Source: an uncultured Christensenella sp.
Lineage (GTDB): Bacteria; Bacillota; Clostridia; Christensenellales; Borkfalkiaceae
Length of the DNA stretch: 64,000 nucleotides
NCBI GenBank assembly: GCA_910578145.1
Contig: CAJTPJ010000004.1
Span: 1-64,000, forward strand
Reading direction: 5' to 3'
Shown here: positions 26,742 to 36,045 of the stretch, piece after piece
Position numbering within the stretch: position 1 is the stretch's first letter
Layout of the letters: every line of letters begins with the position of its first letter
Program-made: the position numbers and the translations under genes
The notes under the pieces: generated by a model
What the model was told of the DNA's origin: nothing
Databases searched by the model: none
What the model saw: the letters and a program-made list of their open reading frames with translations, nothing else

Positions 26742-28043
26742 CTACTGCAAATTATTTTTATATTCTTTTATATTTTTTATCGCCCTTTCGGCAAGCGCCG
26801 CGTAGCGCTGCTTTTTATCTTTTATGCTTATTTCAAGCGGCTTTAATATTCCGAAATTTGCGTTCATAGGCTGGAAATTATCCGTAGACCCCGATATATG
26901 CGCCGACAACGCGCCCATCACGGTAGTATTGTCGGGTATTTTCGGCTGCCTGCCGTTCATCTTTTCGTAAATATGTACTGCCGCCAAAATGCCGCTTGCC
27001 GCCGATTCCACGTAGCCTTCCACGCCGGTAATTTGCCCTGCGAAAAAGGTTTGCGAACTGTTTTTAAGCGAAAAATCAGCGTTTAAGCAGTTTGGCGAGT
27101 TTATAAAAGTGTTTCTGTGCATAACCCCGTAACGCAAAAACTCTGCATTTTCAAGCGCGGGGATTAAGGAAAACACCCGCTTTTGTTCGCTCCATTTAAG
27201 ATTAGTCTGGCAACCGACCAAATTGTAAGCCGTGCCGTCGGAGTTTTCTTTTCTCAGTTGCAATACGGCGTAAAACTTGTTGCCGTTCTTATCACGCAGC
27301 CCCACGGGTTTTAAATTTGCAAACCTAAGGCTTTCAAATCCGCGCGCCGCCATAACCTCTACGGGCATACAACCTTCAAAAATTTCCCGCTTTTCAAACT
27401 CGTGCAATACCGCCCTTTCCGCAGACAAAAGCGCCGTTACAAAATTTTCGTACTCTTCTTTATTCAGCGGGCAATTTATATAATCGTCGCCGCCTTTGCC
27501 GTATCTGTCGCCGAAAAAGCATTTATCGAAATTAAGGCTATCCCTTGAAACTATGGGCGCGGAAGCGTCGAAAAAGTGTAATTGCCCCCCGCATATGCCC
27601 GAAATACTTTCGGAGAGCCCGCCGCAAGTTAAAGGCCCCGTTGCAATTATACACCAGCCTTGGGGAATTTCTGTCACTTCCCCGCATATAACTTTTACGT
27701 TTTCGTGCGAGGTTAATTTTTTTGTGACGAACGCCGCAAACGCCTCTCTTTCCACCGCCAGCGCGCCGCCGGCGGGCACGGCAGTTTCTTCCGCCGCCAA
27801 CATAGTAAGCGAGCCGAAAACACGCATTTCCTCCTTTAAAAGCCCGCACGCGTTTGAGTACGCGTCCTTGCCTTTAAGCGAGTTGGAACAAACTAATTCG
27901 CAAAAATTTTTATCTGAATGCGCGGGGGTAAAACTTTTCGGTTTTATATCGTACAGTTCCACCTCGACGCCGCGTTCGGCAAGATAGTAAGCCGCCTCCG
28001 AACCGGCAAGCCCCGCGCCTATAACTTTAACCTTGTTCTTCAT
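26742..28043 (-). CDS. trmFO: Folate/FAD-dependent tRNA (uracil-54) methyltransferase
   Basis: Makes ribothymidine 54 in tRNA using methylene-tetrahydrofolate and FAD. The N-terminal dinucleotide-binding motif is VIGAGLAGSEAAYYLAERG, and FCELVCSNSLKG holds the catalytic cysteine of the family; GQITGVEGYVESAASG near the C-terminus is conserved. It is 433 aa, overlaps the topA 3' end by 17 nt, and glyA at 21 kb would supply its folate donor. A small CCCGC/GCGGG hairpin lies just after its stop. Confidence 0.96.
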   Translation of the reverse strand: MKNKVKVIGAGLAGSEAAYYLAERGVEVELYDIKPKSFTPAHSDKNFCELVCSNSLKGKDAYSNACGLLKEEMRVFGSLTMLAAEETAVPAGGALAVEREAFAAFVTKKLTSHENVKVICGEVTEIPQGWCIIATGPLTCGGLSESISGICGGQLHFFDASAPIVSRDSLNFDKCFFGDRYGKGGDDYINCPLNKEEYENFVTALLSAERAVLHEFEKREIFEGCMPVEVMAARGFESLRFANLKPVGLRDKNGNKFYAVLQLRKENSDGTAYNLVGCQTNLKWSEQKRVFSLIPALENAEFLRYGVMHRNTFINSPNCLNADFSLKNSSQTFFAGQITGVEGYVESAASGILAAVHIYEKMNGRQPKIPDNTTVMGALSAHISGSTDNFQPMNANFGILKPLEISIKDKKQRYAALAERAIKNIKEYKNNLQ

Positions 28044-30357
28044 TTTCGCTTTCGGGCAAGTCTACAAAATAGTCGCAATCTTTTGAAGAGCATTTAATTT
28101 TGTTGCCTTTTTTCACAAGGTACGTGTTGCACTTGGGACACTTTTCGCCCGTAGCAACGTCCCAGCTCAAAAACTTGCATTCGGGATAGCCCGTGCAACC
28201 GAAATAAATTTTACCCGATTTAGAGCGCATACGCCGCATAGGTTTGCCGCACTCGGGGCACTTACCTTCCAGCTTTTCGCCCTCGTCGCCGTTAGACGAA
28301 ACGAAGGGGCGCTTTTGCGCGCACTTGGGACATTCGAGATATTTTCCGTACTTGCCTTTTTTCAAAAGCATATTGCAACCGCAATCCGAGCATTTTTCAA
28401 GCGTTACTTCGGCGTCTATGGGAAGTATGGAAGAGCACTCCGGATAGTTGGGGCAGGCAAGGAATTTGCCGAATTTGCCGCTTTTAACCACCATATTGGC
28501 GCCGCATTTGGGGCAACGCATAGCCGAAATTTCCGCCTCGCCCTCGCTGACTATGTTAGAGCAGGTAGGATAATTAGAGCAGGCAAGATATTTGCCGTAT
28601 TTACCCAAACGCCTTATCATAGGGCTGCCGCACTTTTCGCATTTGAGGTCGGTTTCCTCGTCGCCGTCGGTAGACGCCGTTTTAAGATGTTCGGAAAACC
28701 CGGGGTAGAAATCCGCGATAATTTTATGCCAATCGCACCCGCCGTCCTCTATCTTATCAAGCTCGTCTTCCATATGCGCGGTAAACCCTACGTCCATAAT
28801 GTCGGTAAAATACTTCAACAACATATCCGTTATAGAGTACGCAACGTCGGTAGGCAGCATATATTTGCCGTCCTTTTTAACGTACTTGCGCTTATTGAGC
28901 ACGGAAATTATGGAAGCGTAGGTAGAAGGTCTGCCTATCCCCTTTTCTTCCATCGCCTTTACAAGCGACGCGTCCGTGTAACGGTAGGGCGGCTTGGTGT
29001 GTTTAAGCTCTTTATTAAATTCTTTAAGGTTTAAATTGTCGCCCTCGTTCAACGGAGGCAACAGTTTTGCCACCTCGTCATCATCGTCCTTTTCCTTTGC
29101 AACGTCCTGATACGCCGCGGTATATCCCGCAAATAACAGCGATTTGCCGCTGGCTTTAAAGGTGTAGCCGCCGCTTTCCGCTTCAATCTGCATAGTGTTG
29201 TACTGTGCTTCCGCCATTTGCGAAGCGATAAACCTATCGTAGACGAGTTTGTAAATATTGTAATGCTTTCTGTCCAAACTGTTTTTTACGCTGGCGGGAG
29301 TAACGGCAAGGTTTATGGGTCTTATTGCCTCGTGCGCGTCCTGCGCACCCTTTTTAGTTGCGTAAAAATTGGGCTTAGCGGGCACGTATTCCGCGCCGTA
29401 CGTCGTTTTTATAAACTCCAACGCGTTGTCCTGCGCTTCTTTGGAAACGCGGACGGAGTCCGTTCTGATATACGTTATAAGCGCTATATGGTCGCCGCCT
29501 ACGTCCATACCTTCGTAAAGGTGCTGTGCGACGAGCATAGTTTCCGGCGCGGTCATTCCAAACTTGTTAGAAGCGTCCTGCTGTAACGATGAAGTTGTAA
29601 ACGGCGAAGGCGCGTGCTGTTTGGTAACGCCCTTTTTTACTTTGGCAACTACGAATTTGCCCGCTTTTACCTTTTCTTCAACAGCGTTTGCCAGCTCTTC
29701 TGAAATGCTTTCGCCGCTCTTTTTATATTGGTAAGTCGCTTTAAACGGAGCGTATTTTGCGCCCTCGTCCTGCAACAGCGCGCTCATCACCCAGTAACCG
29801 TCGGGTTTGAACGCCGAAATTTCGCGCTCCCTGTCCACAATCAGCCGCAGAGCAACCGACTGCACCCGTCCCGCCGAAAGCCCGTTTTGTATGCGCTTGT
29901 TTAAAAGCGGGGAAAGTTTATAGCCCACTAGCCTGTCCAACACGCGCCGCGCCTGTTGCGCGTCTACGAGGTTGGTGTTTATCTTGCGCGGATTTTTTAA
30001 CGCGTTTTGCACAGCGGAAGGTGAAATTTCGTTAAACTCTATGCGGTTTGCCTGGCTTTCGTCAAGCCCCAACACGGTTTGCAAATGCCAGCTTATAGCC
30101 TCGCCCTCGCGGTCGGGGTCGGTTGCAAGATATACTTTGCCGCACTTTTGCGCTTCGGCGGAAAGTCTTTTTATAATTTCCTTTTTAGAAGGCGTAATTT
30201 CATACTTGGGCTCGAAATTATCGGTTATTTTAACGCCTAACGTCCTTTCCGGCAAATCGCGCACGTGCCCGCCCGAAGCGTCTACTTTGTACTTGCCCTT
30301 TAAATATTTTGAAATGGTTTTCGCCTTTGACGGCGACTCGACTATAATTAAATCCAT
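28027..30357 (-). CDS. topA: DNA topoisomerase I
   Basis: Relaxes negative supercoils. The TOPRIM domain opens with DLIIVESPSKAKTI; the catalytic tyrosine is in TYIRTDSVRV (about residue 300). The C-terminal ~190 residues hold four Cys4 zinc-ribbon units (CEKCGSPM, CPKCGANM, CSDCGCNM, CPECGKPM) plus a fifth, shorter one. It is 776 aa, typical for clostridia. It lies between dprA and trmFO in the conserved run. Confidence 0.97.
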   Translation of the reverse strand: MDLIIVESPSKAKTISKYLKGKYKVDASGGHVRDLPERTLGVKITDNFEPKYEITPSKKEIIKRLSAEAQKCGKVYLATDPDREGEAISWHLQTVLGLDESQANRIEFNEISPSAVQNALKNPRKINTNLVDAQQARRVLDRLVGYKLSPLLNKRIQNGLSAGRVQSVALRLIVDREREISAFKPDGYWVMSALLQDEGAKYAPFKATYQYKKSGESISEELANAVEEKVKAGKFVVAKVKKGVTKQHAPSPFTTSSLQQDASNKFGMTAPETMLVAQHLYEGMDVGGDHIALITYIRTDSVRVSKEAQDNALEFIKTTYGAEYVPAKPNFYATKKGAQDAHEAIRPINLAVTPASVKNSLDRKHYNIYKLVYDRFIASQMAEAQYNTMQIEAESGGYTFKASGKSLLFAGYTAAYQDVAKEKDDDDEVAKLLPPLNEGDNLNLKEFNKELKHTKPPYRYTDASLVKAMEEKGIGRPSTYASIISVLNKRKYVKKDGKYMLPTDVAYSITDMLLKYFTDIMDVGFTAHMEDELDKIEDGGCDWHKIIADFYPGFSEHLKTASTDGDEETDLKCEKCGSPMIRRLGKYGKYLACSNYPTCSNIVSEGEAEISAMRCPKCGANMVVKSGKFGKFLACPNYPECSSILPIDAEVTLEKCSDCGCNMLLKKGKYGKYLECPKCAQKRPFVSSNGDEGEKLEGKCPECGKPMRRMRSKSGKIYFGCTGYPECKFLSWDVATGEKCPKCNTYLVKKGNKIKCSSKDCDYFVDLPESENEEQG

Positions 30358-30438
30358 ATTATATTACCTCTGTTCAAAAACTTACGGCGGGTTAACGCCG
30401 CTGTTTTTGCGCGTAAAATTTATCTTTTAATAGCCGCG

Positions 30439-31506
30439 TTAAACGGCGGAATATCTGTTGCCGCCAAGGCGGACGATAAAACCCTTTATTTCCAACTTGG
30501 ACAAAACGGGAATAATTTCGTACGGCTTTTTGCCCGTTTTAACAGCAAGGTCGGGCACGAACGCCGCGCCCGTTTCTCGGATAAGCGACAATAGCTCGCT
30601 TTCCTCTTTTGAAAGCGTAACTTTTTCAGACGGCTTAAACTCCATACCGAAATCGTCCAAAATATCAAGCGTGTTTCTGCACAGCGTTGCGCCCTCTTTT
30701 ATAAGCGCGTTACAACCCGCGCCCGACTTAACGTTTATCGAATACGGGATAGCGAAAACACGCCTGTCGTATTCCAGCGCGTAATGCGCCGTTATCAAAG
30801 CCCCGCTCTTTTCCGCCGCCGAAGCGATTAAAACGCCCTCGCTCAAGCCCGCGATTATTCTATTTCTTACGGGAAAGTTAAATTTTTCGGGTTTGGTTTT
30901 GGAGGTATACTCGGTTATAACCAAACCTTTTTTAACTAACCGTTTCAAAAGCGGCGCGTTTACCGACGGATAAACGTGGTCAAACCCGTTTGCAAGTACC
31001 GAAATTACTTTGCCGCTTTCTATCGCGCCTTCCAAAACGGCGGTGTCCGCACCGTCGGCAATTCCGCTTACCACGGTAAAATGCCGCGAAAGCTCTTCTG
31101 AAATAGTTTTAAGCGCCTTTAAAACTTCCGGCTGGGTTCTTCTTGACCCCACCGCAGCAAACGCGCGCTCGCTCAAAAGTTTGGTATTGCCCTTGCAAAA
31201 CAAAGTTATCGGCGGGCAGGGAATATTTTTTAACGGCTCGGGATAATTTTGCGAAAAGTAAGTTACGCATTCAACGCCGTCGTTTTCAAGCTCTTTTAAA
31301 ACTTTTTCCCTGAAAACCGAGCTGTAAAAACTGTCCTTTACTTTATTATATACGCCGCCCGTAAGCGTTTTAATCAAAATTTTCTCACATTTCACAAAAT
31401 CAGGCTCGCTGCTTTCCAACCCGTTTAAAAGCTCAAACCTGTTTTTGTAAGTAAGCCCTTCAATACTGCAAAGCGTAATTAAATTTATTTCACTTTCTGT
31501 ATACAT
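30439..31506 (-). CDS. dprA: DNA processing protein DprA (Smf)
   Basis: Loads RecA on single-stranded DNA during transformation. The Rossmann-like core has the family motifs FAAVGSRRTQP, VVSGIADGADTAV, VLANGFDHVYP and TEYTSKTKPEKFNFPVRNRIIAGLS. A C-terminal winged-helix segment follows. The ATG at 31506 lies 1 nt past the comM stop and fits the family N-terminus; the longer reading from 31584 runs inside comM and is rejected. Pairing with comM suggests at least a relic of DNA uptake. Confidence 0.95.
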   Translation of the reverse strand: MYTESEINLITLCSIEGLTYKNRFELLNGLESSEPDFVKCEKILIKTLTGGVYNKVKDSFYSSVFREKVLKELENDGVECVTYFSQNYPEPLKNIPCPPITLFCKGNTKLLSERAFAAVGSRRTQPEVLKALKTISEELSRHFTVVSGIADGADTAVLEGAIESGKVISVLANGFDHVYPSVNAPLLKRLVKKGLVITEYTSKTKPEKFNFPVRNRIIAGLSEGVLIASAAEKSGALITAHYALEYDRRVFAIPYSINVKSGAGCNALIKEGATLCRNTLDILDDFGMEFKPSEKVTLSKEESELLSLIRETGAAFVPDLAVKTGKKPYEIIPVLSKLEIKGFIVRLGGNRYSAV

Positions 31507-31507
31507 C

Positions 31508-33031
31508 TTAATTGCCCGCGTCGTAATTTCTGTACGAAGTTGCTTCGAGAACGTGCTCCGGCTGTATTTCTTCGTAAAAAGCAAGGTCGGCGATAGTGCG
31601 GGCTACTTTTATAATCCTTGAACGCGCCCTTGCGGAAAGCCGCAACGTTTCAAAGGCAGAGCGCAAAATGTCCTCGCATTCTGCCGATAGCTTGCAATAT
31701 TTTTTTACGTGTCGCTCGCCCATACTCGCGTTTAAAAGTATGTTTTCGCCCTTAAACCTTTCGCGCTGGATTGCCCGCGCTTTCTCCACGCGCGCTTTTA
31801 CTGCGGAGCTGGGTTCGCCGTTTCCCTCGCCCGCAAGGTCGTCGTACTTAACCCCGTCCACTTCCACCTGCAAATCTATCCTGTCCATCAACGGACCGGA
31901 AACTTTGGCGCGGTACCTTTGTATTTGCGCGGGCGTACACGTACAGTTGAGATAAGCCGAACCGTAGTTGCCGCAAGGGCAGGGATTCATACTTGCGCAC
32001 AAAATAAAGTCCGCGGGGAAAGTAACGGCGCCGCCCGCGCGGGTTATGGTAATAACCCTGTCTTCAAGCGGTTGGCGCAGCGATTCCAAAGCGCAGCGGG
32101 TGTATTCGGGCAGTTCGTCCAAAAACAAAACGCCTTTATGCGCCATAGAAATTTCGCCGGGACGTATTTTGCTGTTTCCGCCGCCGCACAACGAAACGGT
32201 TGTAGCCGTATGGTGCGGGGTGCGGAAAGGGCGGGAGGAAACTATTCCTTCCTCGCTCAGCGCGCCCGCAACCGAATGAATTTTGGTAACTTCAAGCGCT
32301 TCGCCGAAAGTCATATCGGGCATAATGGTAGGCAGGCACCTTGCAAGCATTGTTTTGCCCGTGCCGGGAGGCCCCGCAAGCAAAATATTGTGCCCGCCCG
32401 CAACGGCTATTTCCAGCGCGCGTTTGGCAACGCTTTGCCCGCGCACCAGCGACATATCGCAATCGTACTTCCGCGAGGTTTGAGCCGCGCTGAAACTGCG
32501 GCTTGACACGGGCTGAAAGCCCTCTTCGCCGGATAAAAACCCCGCTACGTCGCGCAAACTTTTAAGCGCGTAAACTTCCGCGCCCTCGATATAACTTGCC
32601 TCGTTGGCGTTGCCCGCGGGCACTATAAATTTGGAAAAGCCTTTGGCGCGCGCGGAAATGAGTATGGGCAAAATACCCGCTACGGGGCGCAAATTGCCGT
32701 CCAGCGCAAGCTCGCCCAAAAACACTATATCGTCGGTTTGCGCGCTTATCGTGCCGTCCGCCTTTAAAATGCTTACGGCAAGCGACAAATCGTATTGCGA
32801 ACCCTCCTTTTTCAGGTCTGCGGGCGCAAGATTTATGGTTATTTTATTTACGGGGAAACGGAACGCGCTGTTTTTTATAGCCGAGCGCACGCGCTCTTTA
32901 CTCTCTTTTACAGCCGCGTCGGGCAAGCCCACCAAATCGTAGGAAACCATACCTTTATTGATATCCGTTTCCACTTCCACAGGCACGCCCTCAAGTCCGT
33001 TTAAAGCAAAGCAGGTAACTTTAGATAACAT
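31508..33031 (-). CDS. comM: ComM/YifB-family AAA+ ATPase
   Basis: A 507-aa Mg-chelatase-like helicase that aids integration of transformed DNA. It has an N-terminal Lon-S16-like domain (LVGLPDAAVKESKERVRSAI), Walker A AGPPGTGKTM, Walker B VLFLDELPEY, and the zinc-site CPCGNYG with downstream CTCT. It heads the run that continues into dprA and topA. Confidence 0.95.
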   Translation of the reverse strand: MLSKVTCFALNGLEGVPVEVETDINKGMVSYDLVGLPDAAVKESKERVRSAIKNSAFRFPVNKITINLAPADLKKEGSQYDLSLAVSILKADGTISAQTDDIVFLGELALDGNLRPVAGILPILISARAKGFSKFIVPAGNANEASYIEGAEVYALKSLRDVAGFLSGEEGFQPVSSRSFSAAQTSRKYDCDMSLVRGQSVAKRALEIAVAGGHNILLAGPPGTGKTMLARCLPTIMPDMTFGEALEVTKIHSVAGALSEEGIVSSRPFRTPHHTATTVSLCGGGNSKIRPGEISMAHKGVLFLDELPEYTRCALESLRQPLEDRVITITRAGGAVTFPADFILCASMNPCPCGNYGSAYLNCTCTPAQIQRYRAKVSGPLMDRIDLQVEVDGVKYDDLAGEGNGEPSSAVKARVEKARAIQRERFKGENILLNASMGERHVKKYCKLSAECEDILRSAFETLRLSARARSRIIKVARTIADLAFYEEIQPEHVLEATSYRNYDAGN

Positions 33032-33050
33032 TTAAATCCTCTTAGGTATA

Positions 33051-33077
33051 AAAAATGCTCCCGCGTATAGCGAGAGC
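33051..33077 (-). terminator. Terminator after rplS
   Basis: An 8-bp stem (33057-33064 with 33070-33077, one G-T pair) and a 5-nt loop, followed on the minus strand by ATTTTT. It lies just past the rplS stop. Confidence 0.8.
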
Positions 33078-33086
33078 TTTTTTTAA

Positions 33087-33431
33087 TTATTTAATTTCTG
33101 CAATCTTGGCAGCCTTACCGGTAAGCCCGCGGAGATAGTAGAGCTTAGCCCTTCTTACTTTACCGCGCTTAACTACTGCTATAGAAGCGATTTTAGGCGA
33201 GTGCAAGGGGAAAGTTCTTTCCACGCCTACGCCAAACGACAATCTGCGAACGGTAAAACTTTCTCTTATTCCGCCGTGTTTCTTTGCTATAACAACGCCC
33301 TCGAAGTTCTGGATTCTTTCCTTGGTTCCCTCGATGACCTTAAAGCCCACTCTTACGGTATCGCCTACGTTGAATACGGGCACTTCCTTTTTCATACCCT
33401 CTTTTTCAATGGCTTCAACTAATCCTTTCAT
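33087..33431 (-). CDS. rplS: Ribosomal protein L19
   Basis: A 50S protein at the interface with the small subunit. Diagnostic segments are FNVGDTVRVGFKV, EGTKERIQNFEGVVI and RAKLYYLRGLTGKAAKI. The ATG at 33431 sits 8 nt after GGAGG; an in-frame ATG at 33446 overlaps that site and is rejected. Unlike in many relatives it does not directly follow trmD: four genes lie between them and it has its own promoter and terminator. Confidence 0.97.
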   Translation of the reverse strand: MKGLVEAIEKEGMKKEVPVFNVGDTVRVGFKVIEGTKERIQNFEGVVIAKKHGGIRESFTVRRLSFGVGVERTFPLHSPKIASIAVVKRGKVRRAKLYYLRGLTGKAAKIAEIK

Positions 33432-33528
33432 AACTTTAACCTCCATTTTTGCGTGGCATTCGTGCGTTTTTTGCAGAGGACTGCCCGAAGTCGGATTATA
33501 TATTAACAGATAAAAAATTATTTTGCAA
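33432..33528 (-). promoter_or_regulatory. rplS promoter and 5' leader
   Basis: On the minus strand: TTGCAA (33528-33523), a 17-nt spacer, and TAATAT (33505-33500), then a leader of about 60 nt. L19 leader elements are known in Bacillota, but I cannot confirm that fold here. Confidence 0.45.
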
Positions 33529-33611
33529 CTTATTTTACGGGGTGTGTCGCAATTTTCACAAAAGAAAAATACCGCCGTAGCTTTATATATTTATATATAA
33601 GGTAAAGCAAA

Positions 33612-34238
33612 CTAAATTATTTTGCTGTACCCGTACGAGTTGACTACCGCGTCCACCTTTACGCCCTTGCGGCACAGCGGGCAATCCGCCGCCGCGTGCG
33701 AAGCGTAATCGGGCAAATCTTCAAGCCCGAAAAGTTTTACCACGGGAACGCTGCACTCAAAATTGCCGCCGAACACGTTGGCAACGCCTACGGGCGTGCC
33801 GCCGTAATACTCTATACCCGCTACAACGCTGTTTGCGTCCTTGCCCGTAGTTGCCGAAGCAGTTAAAAGCAACACGTTTTTGCCCTTGATATACGGCAGA
33901 AAGTTGTCCCTTAAAATCATTTTGTCGCCCGAAAGTTCGGGGGTGATGACGCCTATATCCTGCCCCTTGTTTAAATGCGTGTTGGAAAGATAGTCGGCAA
34001 GAAAGGCGCCCACCATCTTCATTCTGTCAAGCGTTATTATAGTATCCACTGGAGTAGAGCAAAACCGTTCGGCAAACAGCTTTGCCGCCGCCTTTGCGGA
34101 ATTTAGCCCCGATTTCACGCGAGTCATATCCACACAGTAGTTTACGTGCGAGTGCCTTGTTGCAAAGTGCCCGGGAATGACTTTGATAGTAACTTCCCTG
34201 TCCGCCTTTGAAAATAATTCGTACGCCCTTTTTTCCAT
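33612..34238 (-). CDS. Phosphoribosyltransferase-like protein
   Basis: A 208-aa protein with the layout of orotate-type phosphoribosyltransferases: an N-terminal hood, a TIITLDRMK strand, and a PRPP-loop-like segment VLLLTASATTGKDANSV in place of the usual acidic DDVxTTG, followed by EYYGGTPVGV. A C-terminal CPLC pair may bind metal. Loss of the acidic pair raises doubt about classic activity. It has AGGAGGG upstream and lies 9 nt after the YraN-like gene, at the end of that cluster. Confidence 0.7.
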   Translation of the reverse strand: MEKRAYELFSKADREVTIKVIPGHFATRHSHVNYCVDMTRVKSGLNSAKAAAKLFAERFCSTPVDTIITLDRMKMVGAFLADYLSNTHLNKGQDIGVITPELSGDKMILRDNFLPYIKGKNVLLLTASATTGKDANSVVAGIEYYGGTPVGVANVFGGNFECSVPVVKLFGLEDLPDYASHAAADCPLCRKGVKVDAVVNSYGYSKII

Positions 34239-34247
34239 TTTTCCCTC

Positions 34248-34604
34248 CTAAAAAGCGTTTTCGATATGATTAATTTGACCGCAAAAAATTTCTATTACGT
34301 CAAAACGCACGGTCAGCTCGATTTCCCTGTTTGTAAAATAGTACTTTGCTCCCGATATATACCGCTGTTTCCGCGCATAATTCACCGCCTCGGACGGCGT
34401 GCCGTAATAGTCGGAAAGCCGCGTTTTAACTTCTATAAAAGCCAAAACTTCCCCTTTGCGCGCGATAATATCAATTTCGCCGAACGGCGTGCGGTAATTT
34501 TTTTCAACTATCTTCCAACCGCTTGAAACCAGATATTTCCGCGCCTTTATTTCGCCCTTTATACCCAGCTTTCTGTTATGTAAACTATCTTTATCTACTG
34601 CCAT
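34248..34604 (-). CDS. YraN/UPF0102 endonuclease-like protein
   Basis: A ~118-aa restriction-endonuclease-fold protein. The signature NYRTPFGEIDIIARKG, then AFIEVKTR, gives the D-x(n)-E-x-K core. Function is unsettled; Holliday-junction or repair roles have been proposed for the family. The ATG at 34604 overlaps the rnhB 3' end by 10 nt; a longer start at 34637 is less likely. Confidence 0.88.
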   Translation of the reverse strand: MAVDKDSLHNRKLGIKGEIKARKYLVSSGWKIVEKNYRTPFGEIDIIARKGEVLAFIEVKTRLSDYYGTPSEAVNYARKQRYISGAKYYFTNREIELTVRFDVIEIFCGQINHIENAF

Positions 34605-35191
34605 TTTTTTGTAAAACTTTTGCGGTGAACGGGGCATATTCCCGCCTCTAACAGTCCTTTTATATGCGCCTTGGTGCCGTAACCCTTGTTGCTTGCAAAA
34701 GCGTATTCGGGGTATTCGGCGTCGTACTCTTCCATTATCTTGTCACGGTACTGCTTTGCTACTATAGACGCCGCGCCTATGGTATAACTAAGCGCGTCGC
34801 CCTTTACTATGCTTTTTTGCGGAATATCTATATCCAATTTCATATTGCCGTCGGTAATAACGAAATCAGGCTTAATTTCAAGGCTTTCAACGGCGTTTTT
34901 CATACACCGCCGCGTAGCCTGCAAAATGTTTATTTCGTCTATAACCTGCGGTTCAACGCGGCATATTGCCAGGGCAATCGCCTTTTCGCTTATTTTTTTC
35001 GCCAGCGTTTGCCGCTTTATGGCGGAGAGTTTTTTGCTGTCGTCAACGCCGTCTATCAAATTGTCCAACGGCATAATTACCGCCGCGCACACCACGGGAC
35101 CGGCAAGCGGACCCCTGCCCACTTCGTCCACGCCGCAAATATATTTATAGCCCTGCGCGTTAAGTTCCCTTTCGTACGCCAGCTTGTCCAT
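34595..35191 (-). CDS. rnhB: Ribonuclease HII
   Basis: Cleaves the RNA strand of RNA/DNA hybrids and removes misincorporated ribonucleotides. The catalytic acidic residues are in CGVDEVGRGPLAGPVV, DDSKKLS, and DFVITDGN. It is 198 aa. Start and stop overlap with the upstream GTPase gene (TGATG). Confidence 0.96.
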   Translation of the reverse strand: MDKLAYERELNAQGYKYICGVDEVGRGPLAGPVVCAAVIMPLDNLIDGVDDSKKLSAIKRQTLAKKISEKAIALAICRVEPQVIDEINILQATRRCMKNAVESLEIKPDFVITDGNMKLDIDIPQKSIVKGDALSYTIGAASIVAKQYRDKIMEEYDAEYPEYAFASNKGYGTKAHIKGLLEAGICPVHRKSFTKKWQ

Positions 35192-36045
35192 CAGAAGTCA
35201 AGCCCTTTTAAATCGTCGGGTATGTCCAAAGTGATTCTGCCCAGCCTACCTTTGCGGAAATCATCTATAACCGCACGCTCGCCGCGCTCGTAGTCGTACT
35301 CGCCGCCGCGCAACATAAATCCACGCCGTTTGCACACTGTTTCAAGCATATCCAGGGGGGTACCGCCCTCAACGCCGTATCTTTCGTAAAGCCGCGCGGG
35401 ATATTTTGCGTAACATTCTTCAAGCAACGCCAGCGCGATATCGTCTATATCTAAAATGTCGTCGTTTATACTGCCCACAAACGCTAAATGCCTTGCAAGG
35501 TATTGGTTCTCAAACGCGGGCGGCATAGTGCCGGGCGTATCCAAAAGCTCGAATCCGTCGCAACGAATCCATTGCTTGCCGCGGGTAACCCCAGCCTTGT
35601 CGCCCGTTTCCGCGCGTTTTGAACCCGCAAGCAGGTTTATAAGCGTAGACTTGCCCGTATTGGGCACGCCCGCAACCATAAAACGGAAAACTTTAGTTTG
35701 CCCCTTTTCAAGCGCTCTTTGCCGCTTTTCCGCCACAAGTTTTTCGATTGCCCCCGTAATATCCCGCTTTGACGAGGCGTTAACGGCGTTTATTTTTACC
35801 GCCGCGCCGCCCTTTTCACGGATAATTTTCAGTAAAATATCCGCGCGCTCGTCGGCAAGGTCGCCCTTGTTCAAAACGTATAATACGGGTTTGTTGTTTG
35901 CAATTTTTTTAAGTTTAGGGTTAAACGAGGCAGCGGGGCAACGCGCGTCAAGCACGAACACCACGCCGTCAACAAGCGAAAGATGCTCCTGCATCATTCG
36001 CATAGCTTTCGTCATATGCCCGGGAAACCACTGTATGGTTTTCAT
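35191..36045 (-). CDS. rbgA: Ribosome biogenesis GTPase RbgA/YlqF
   Basis: A circularly permuted GTPase needed for late 50S assembly. It starts WFPGHMTKAMR; G motifs come in permuted order: NKGD (G4), GVPNTGKST (G1), then DTPGTMPP (G3). The C-terminal helical domain is intact at 284 aa. It overlaps trmD by 4 nt (ATGA). Confidence 0.95.
   Translation of the reverse strand: MKTIQWFPGHMTKAMRMMQEHLSLVDGVVFVLDARCPAASFNPKLKKIANNKPVLYVLNKGDLADERADILLKIIREKGGAAVKINAVNASSKRDITGAIEKLVAEKRQRALEKGQTKVFRFMVAGVPNTGKSTLINLLAGSKRAETGDKAGVTRGKQWIRCDGFELLDTPGTMPPAFENQYLARHLAFVGSINDDILDIDDIALALLEECYAKYPARLYERYGVEGGTPLDMLETVCKRRGFMLRGGEYDYERGERAVIDDFRKGRLGRITLDIPDDLKGLDF

Noticed and set aside
28315..29034. Plus-strand 239-codon frame
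   Set aside because: It lies wholly antisense to topA, has basic, low-complexity content and no ribosome binding site: a shadow of topA codon bias.
31919..32506. Plus-strand 195-codon frame
   Set aside because: Antisense to the comM core; no start signals and an Arg/Gly-rich shadow composition.
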